Source: an uncultured bacterium (GTDB lineage: Bacteria > Verrucomicrobiota > Lentisphaeria > Oligosphaerales > Oligosphaeraceae). Taken from it: a DNA stretch of 8,019 nucleotides. Shown here in pieces: positions 6,977 to 8,019 of this stretch (position 1 is its first letter; every line of letters begins with the position of its first letter). Location of the stretch: assembly GCA_902783355.1 (NCBI GenBank), contig CACZQQ010000232.1:1-8019 (forward strand), in the 5' to 3' direction. A program made the translations under genes and the position numbers. Below the pieces are notes generated by a model. That model was given only the letters and a program-made list of their open reading frames with translations, did no database searches and was not told the DNA's origin.

Positions 6977-6982
6977 CACTCG

Positions 6983-7843
6983 CTACTTCCGGATCGGAAT
7001 CACGAAGTCGTCTTCCGTGAAGCCGTAATCGGTCAGCCATTGCTCCAGCAGGGCGATCTTCCCCCGCGAGAAGTGCTCCTCGTGGAGGTCGTAGCCCATG
7101 GTGAAACGCACGCCGCGCTCCTTCCAGTCGCGGAAGAGCGTCAGATAGTAGTCGCGGTTTTCAGATGACTGCCCGCACAGCACCTCCAGATTGACCTCGG
7201 CGGGCTTGTTATATTTAACTAGTTCATTGGCAAGGAGTTGATTCAATTCGTCAGGAATATGTCGAAAGACGGTGTGGTCGATATGGGCCTCGTCGCGGAA
7301 GCGGTACCAGTCCCCCACCGCCAATTCGATGGAGTCCCACGGATGCGCCAGCACGTCCACCAGCGGATGCCGCACCAGAAAGAGCATCAGGTCGCAGTAG
7401 TGCCGTATCAGCTCGCTGCGGTCATGGCTTGTGGTCAACGGCCAGTGGATGCCGCCGACAACAAACTCGATGCCCAGTTCGCGGATGGTTTCGGCGCTCA
7501 AGTCCACCATGTAGTGGCCCGTGTAGTCGGTCATGTCGCGGAAGCCATAGACGGGTTCGTCTCCCCACGCGCGGTAGTCGCCCGCCGCGACACGCTCGCA
7601 CTCCCGCCTGTCCATCACGCTCACCTCGACCCCGAAATGGAAATTCTTCGGCGGACGGCTGGCGAGGAAGTCGCGCCGCGCGCTGACGATGTCCGGCAGG
7701 TTGTACGCGGTGTGGAAGTGGTCGGTCAGGCCGAACTCCTCAAAGCCAAGCTCACTCATCTCCTTGATGATGTTCAAGATAGTTGCACGCGCACTGTCAC
7801 AGGAGTGGGTGGAATGAATGTGGAAGTTGGATTTCAGTTTCAT
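6983..7843 (-). CDS. PHP-domain metal-dependent phosphoesterase, histidinol-phosphatase-like
   Basis: This 286-residue protein appears to be a stand-alone PHP domain. Metal ligands are visible in the family order: H8 and H10 in FHIHSTHS, D41-H42 in LTDHFH, E73 in GVEVS, H133 in GGIHW, H167 in VLAHPW, and D252/H254 in GYDLHEEH. That pattern fits the HisJ-type histidinol phosphatases and related phosphatases of unknown substrate. No his genes are nearby, so I leave the symbol blank. I chose the ATG ending at 7843 because the homologous region starts at once (MKLKSNFHIHSTHS). The longer frame from 7864 adds MRRKKTK, which is encoded entirely inside a duplicated non-coding repeat. Neither start has a Shine-Dalgarno site; the bases before it are A-rich. 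Arginine codons that I read are CGN, like accD-waaF-dus and unlike the adjacent proC. The gene is cytosolic, with no signal peptide. Confidence 0.85.
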   Translation of the reverse strand: MKLKSNFHIHSTHSCDSARATILNIIKEMSELGFEEFGLTDHFHTAYNLPDIVSARRDFLASRPPKNFHFGVEVSVMDRRECERVAAGDYRAWGDEPVYGFRDMTDYTGHYMVDLSAETIRELGIEFVVGGIHWPLTTSHDRSELIRHYCDLMLFLVRHPLVDVLAHPWDSIELAVGDWYRFRDEAHIDHTVFRHIPDELNQLLANELVKYNKPAEVNLEVLCGQSSENRDYYLTLFRDWKERGVRFTMGYDLHEEHFSRGKIALLEQWLTDYGFTEDDFVIPIRK

Positions 7844-7878
7844 TTTGGTTTTTTTGCGCCGCATTTGCGGGCGCCAAA
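7839..7878. repeat. Direct repeat, copy 1 (about 39 bp), touching the PHP start codon
   Basis: On the plus strand this reads CATTTTGG, seven T, GCGCCGCATTTGCGGGCGCC, then AAA. Copy 2 begins 43 bases further on and differs by one extra T. The GC-rich core folds as an imperfect stem with an AUUU loop (GCGCCGC against GCGGGCGC, one bulged C). The first three bases of CATTTTGG are the complement of the chosen ATG of the PHP gene, so the repeat ends at or just inside that gene. Confidence 0.9.
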
Positions 7879-7881
7879 AAG

Positions 7882-7922
7882 TTCATTTTGGTTTTTTTTG
7901 CGCCGCATTTGCGGGCGCCAAA
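7882..7922. repeat. Direct repeat, copy 2 (about 40 bp)
   Basis: This is the second copy of the unit next to the PHP gene: TTCATTTTGG, eight T, the same 20-base GC-rich hairpin core at 7900-7919, then AAA. The T run is one base longer than in copy 1, so the copies are in different reading frames, which argues against a repeated peptide. After the core the sequence continues into a larger palindrome instead of the AAAAAG that follows copy 1. Confidence 0.9.
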
Positions 7923-7933
7923 GTGGCGCCCGC
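7911..7933. repeat. Perfect palindrome, 10-base arms, loop AAG
   Basis: GCGGGCGCCA at 7911-7920 and its exact reverse complement TGGCGCCCGC at 7924-7933 enclose AAG. The left arm is part of repeat copy 2. No T run follows on either strand, so it is not a standard terminator. It could be an REP-like palindromic unit, a protein-binding site, or an mRNA-stabilising hairpin in the leader of the PHP gene. Confidence 0.8.
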
Positions 7934-7992
7934 TCAAGTTGGAAAGCCGCAAGGCACTTTCACTGAAAAGTTCCTTTCGCACACCGTCCTGA
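7934..7992. other. Non-coding spacer between the two palindromes
   Basis: These 59 bases lie upstream of the PHP gene. I see no convincing gene, and no promoter with both boxes. On the minus strand AAAGGA near 7971-7977 is followed by a GTG, but that frame stops after nine codons. Any promoter for the PHP gene should lie here or to the right of the window. Confidence 0.4.
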
Positions 7993-8015
7993 GTGGGCAG
8001 CCCGTGGCTGCCCAC
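7993..8015. repeat. Perfect palindrome, 10-base arms, loop CGT
   Basis: GTGGGCAGCC at 7993-8002 pairs exactly with GGCTGCCCAC at 8006-8015 around CGT. It has the same 10-3-10 geometry as the palindrome 60 bases to its left, and a loosely similar arm (G-x-GGGC). The window ends four bases later, so I cannot see whether it belongs to a longer array or terminates a gene to the right. No T run is visible within the window. Confidence 0.8.
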
Positions 8016-8019
8016 ATCC

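Noticed and set aside
7849..7922. Repeat hairpins as intrinsic terminators
   Set aside because: The T run precedes the stem on the plus strand, and on the minus strand the stem is followed by A, not T. The orientation is wrong for termination in both directions.
7839..7933. CRISPR array
   Set aside because: There are only two copies, separated by about 4 bases with no spacer-length unique sequence, and no cas genes are visible.
7783..8015. Small open frames across the right-edge repeats, on both strands
   Set aside because: They are built from the duplicated hairpin units read in different frames, because the offset is not a multiple of three. No ribosome sites or motifs are present.

Overview
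The window is a GC-rich, protein-dense bacterial chromosome segment. It holds seven complete genes and the start of an eighth, with no RNA gene, CRISPR array, phage gene or transposase that I can see. A lipopolysaccharide heptosyltransferase (waaF-type) indicates a Gram-negative, LPS-making bacterium. I cannot place the phylum from sequence alone.

Layout. (1) Positions 1-1015, minus strand: an MBL-fold metallo-hydrolase with a PhnP-like zinc signature, followed 36 bases later by the start of dnaE (DNA polymerase III alpha), which runs off the left edge. (2) 1016-1161: a divergent intergenic region. (3) 1162-4026, plus strand: accD (fatty-acid synthesis), waaF (LPS core) and a tRNA-dihydrouridine synthase. 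They are packed with a 1-base gap and then a 4-base ATGA overlap, so they look like one operon. (4) 4096-6952, plus strand: proB, proA and proC, each overlapping the next by ATGA. Together they encode the whole glutamate-to-proline route. (5) 6983-7843, minus strand: a PHP-domain phosphoesterase convergent with proC. (6) 7844-8019: a short non-coding stretch dense in repeats. It holds a direct duplication of about 40 bp and two perfect palindromes with 10-base arms and 3-base loops.

The most notable signal is that proBAC does not share the codon habits of its neighbours. By hand count, arginine is AGA/AGG in 37 of 52 cases in proBAC but in only 4 of 71 cases in accD-waaF-dus. This suggests the proline operon was acquired as a unit. 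The second is the repeat cluster at the right edge, which reaches the start codon of the PHP gene. I found no convincing new multi-gene system; most of the window is ordinary housekeeping.
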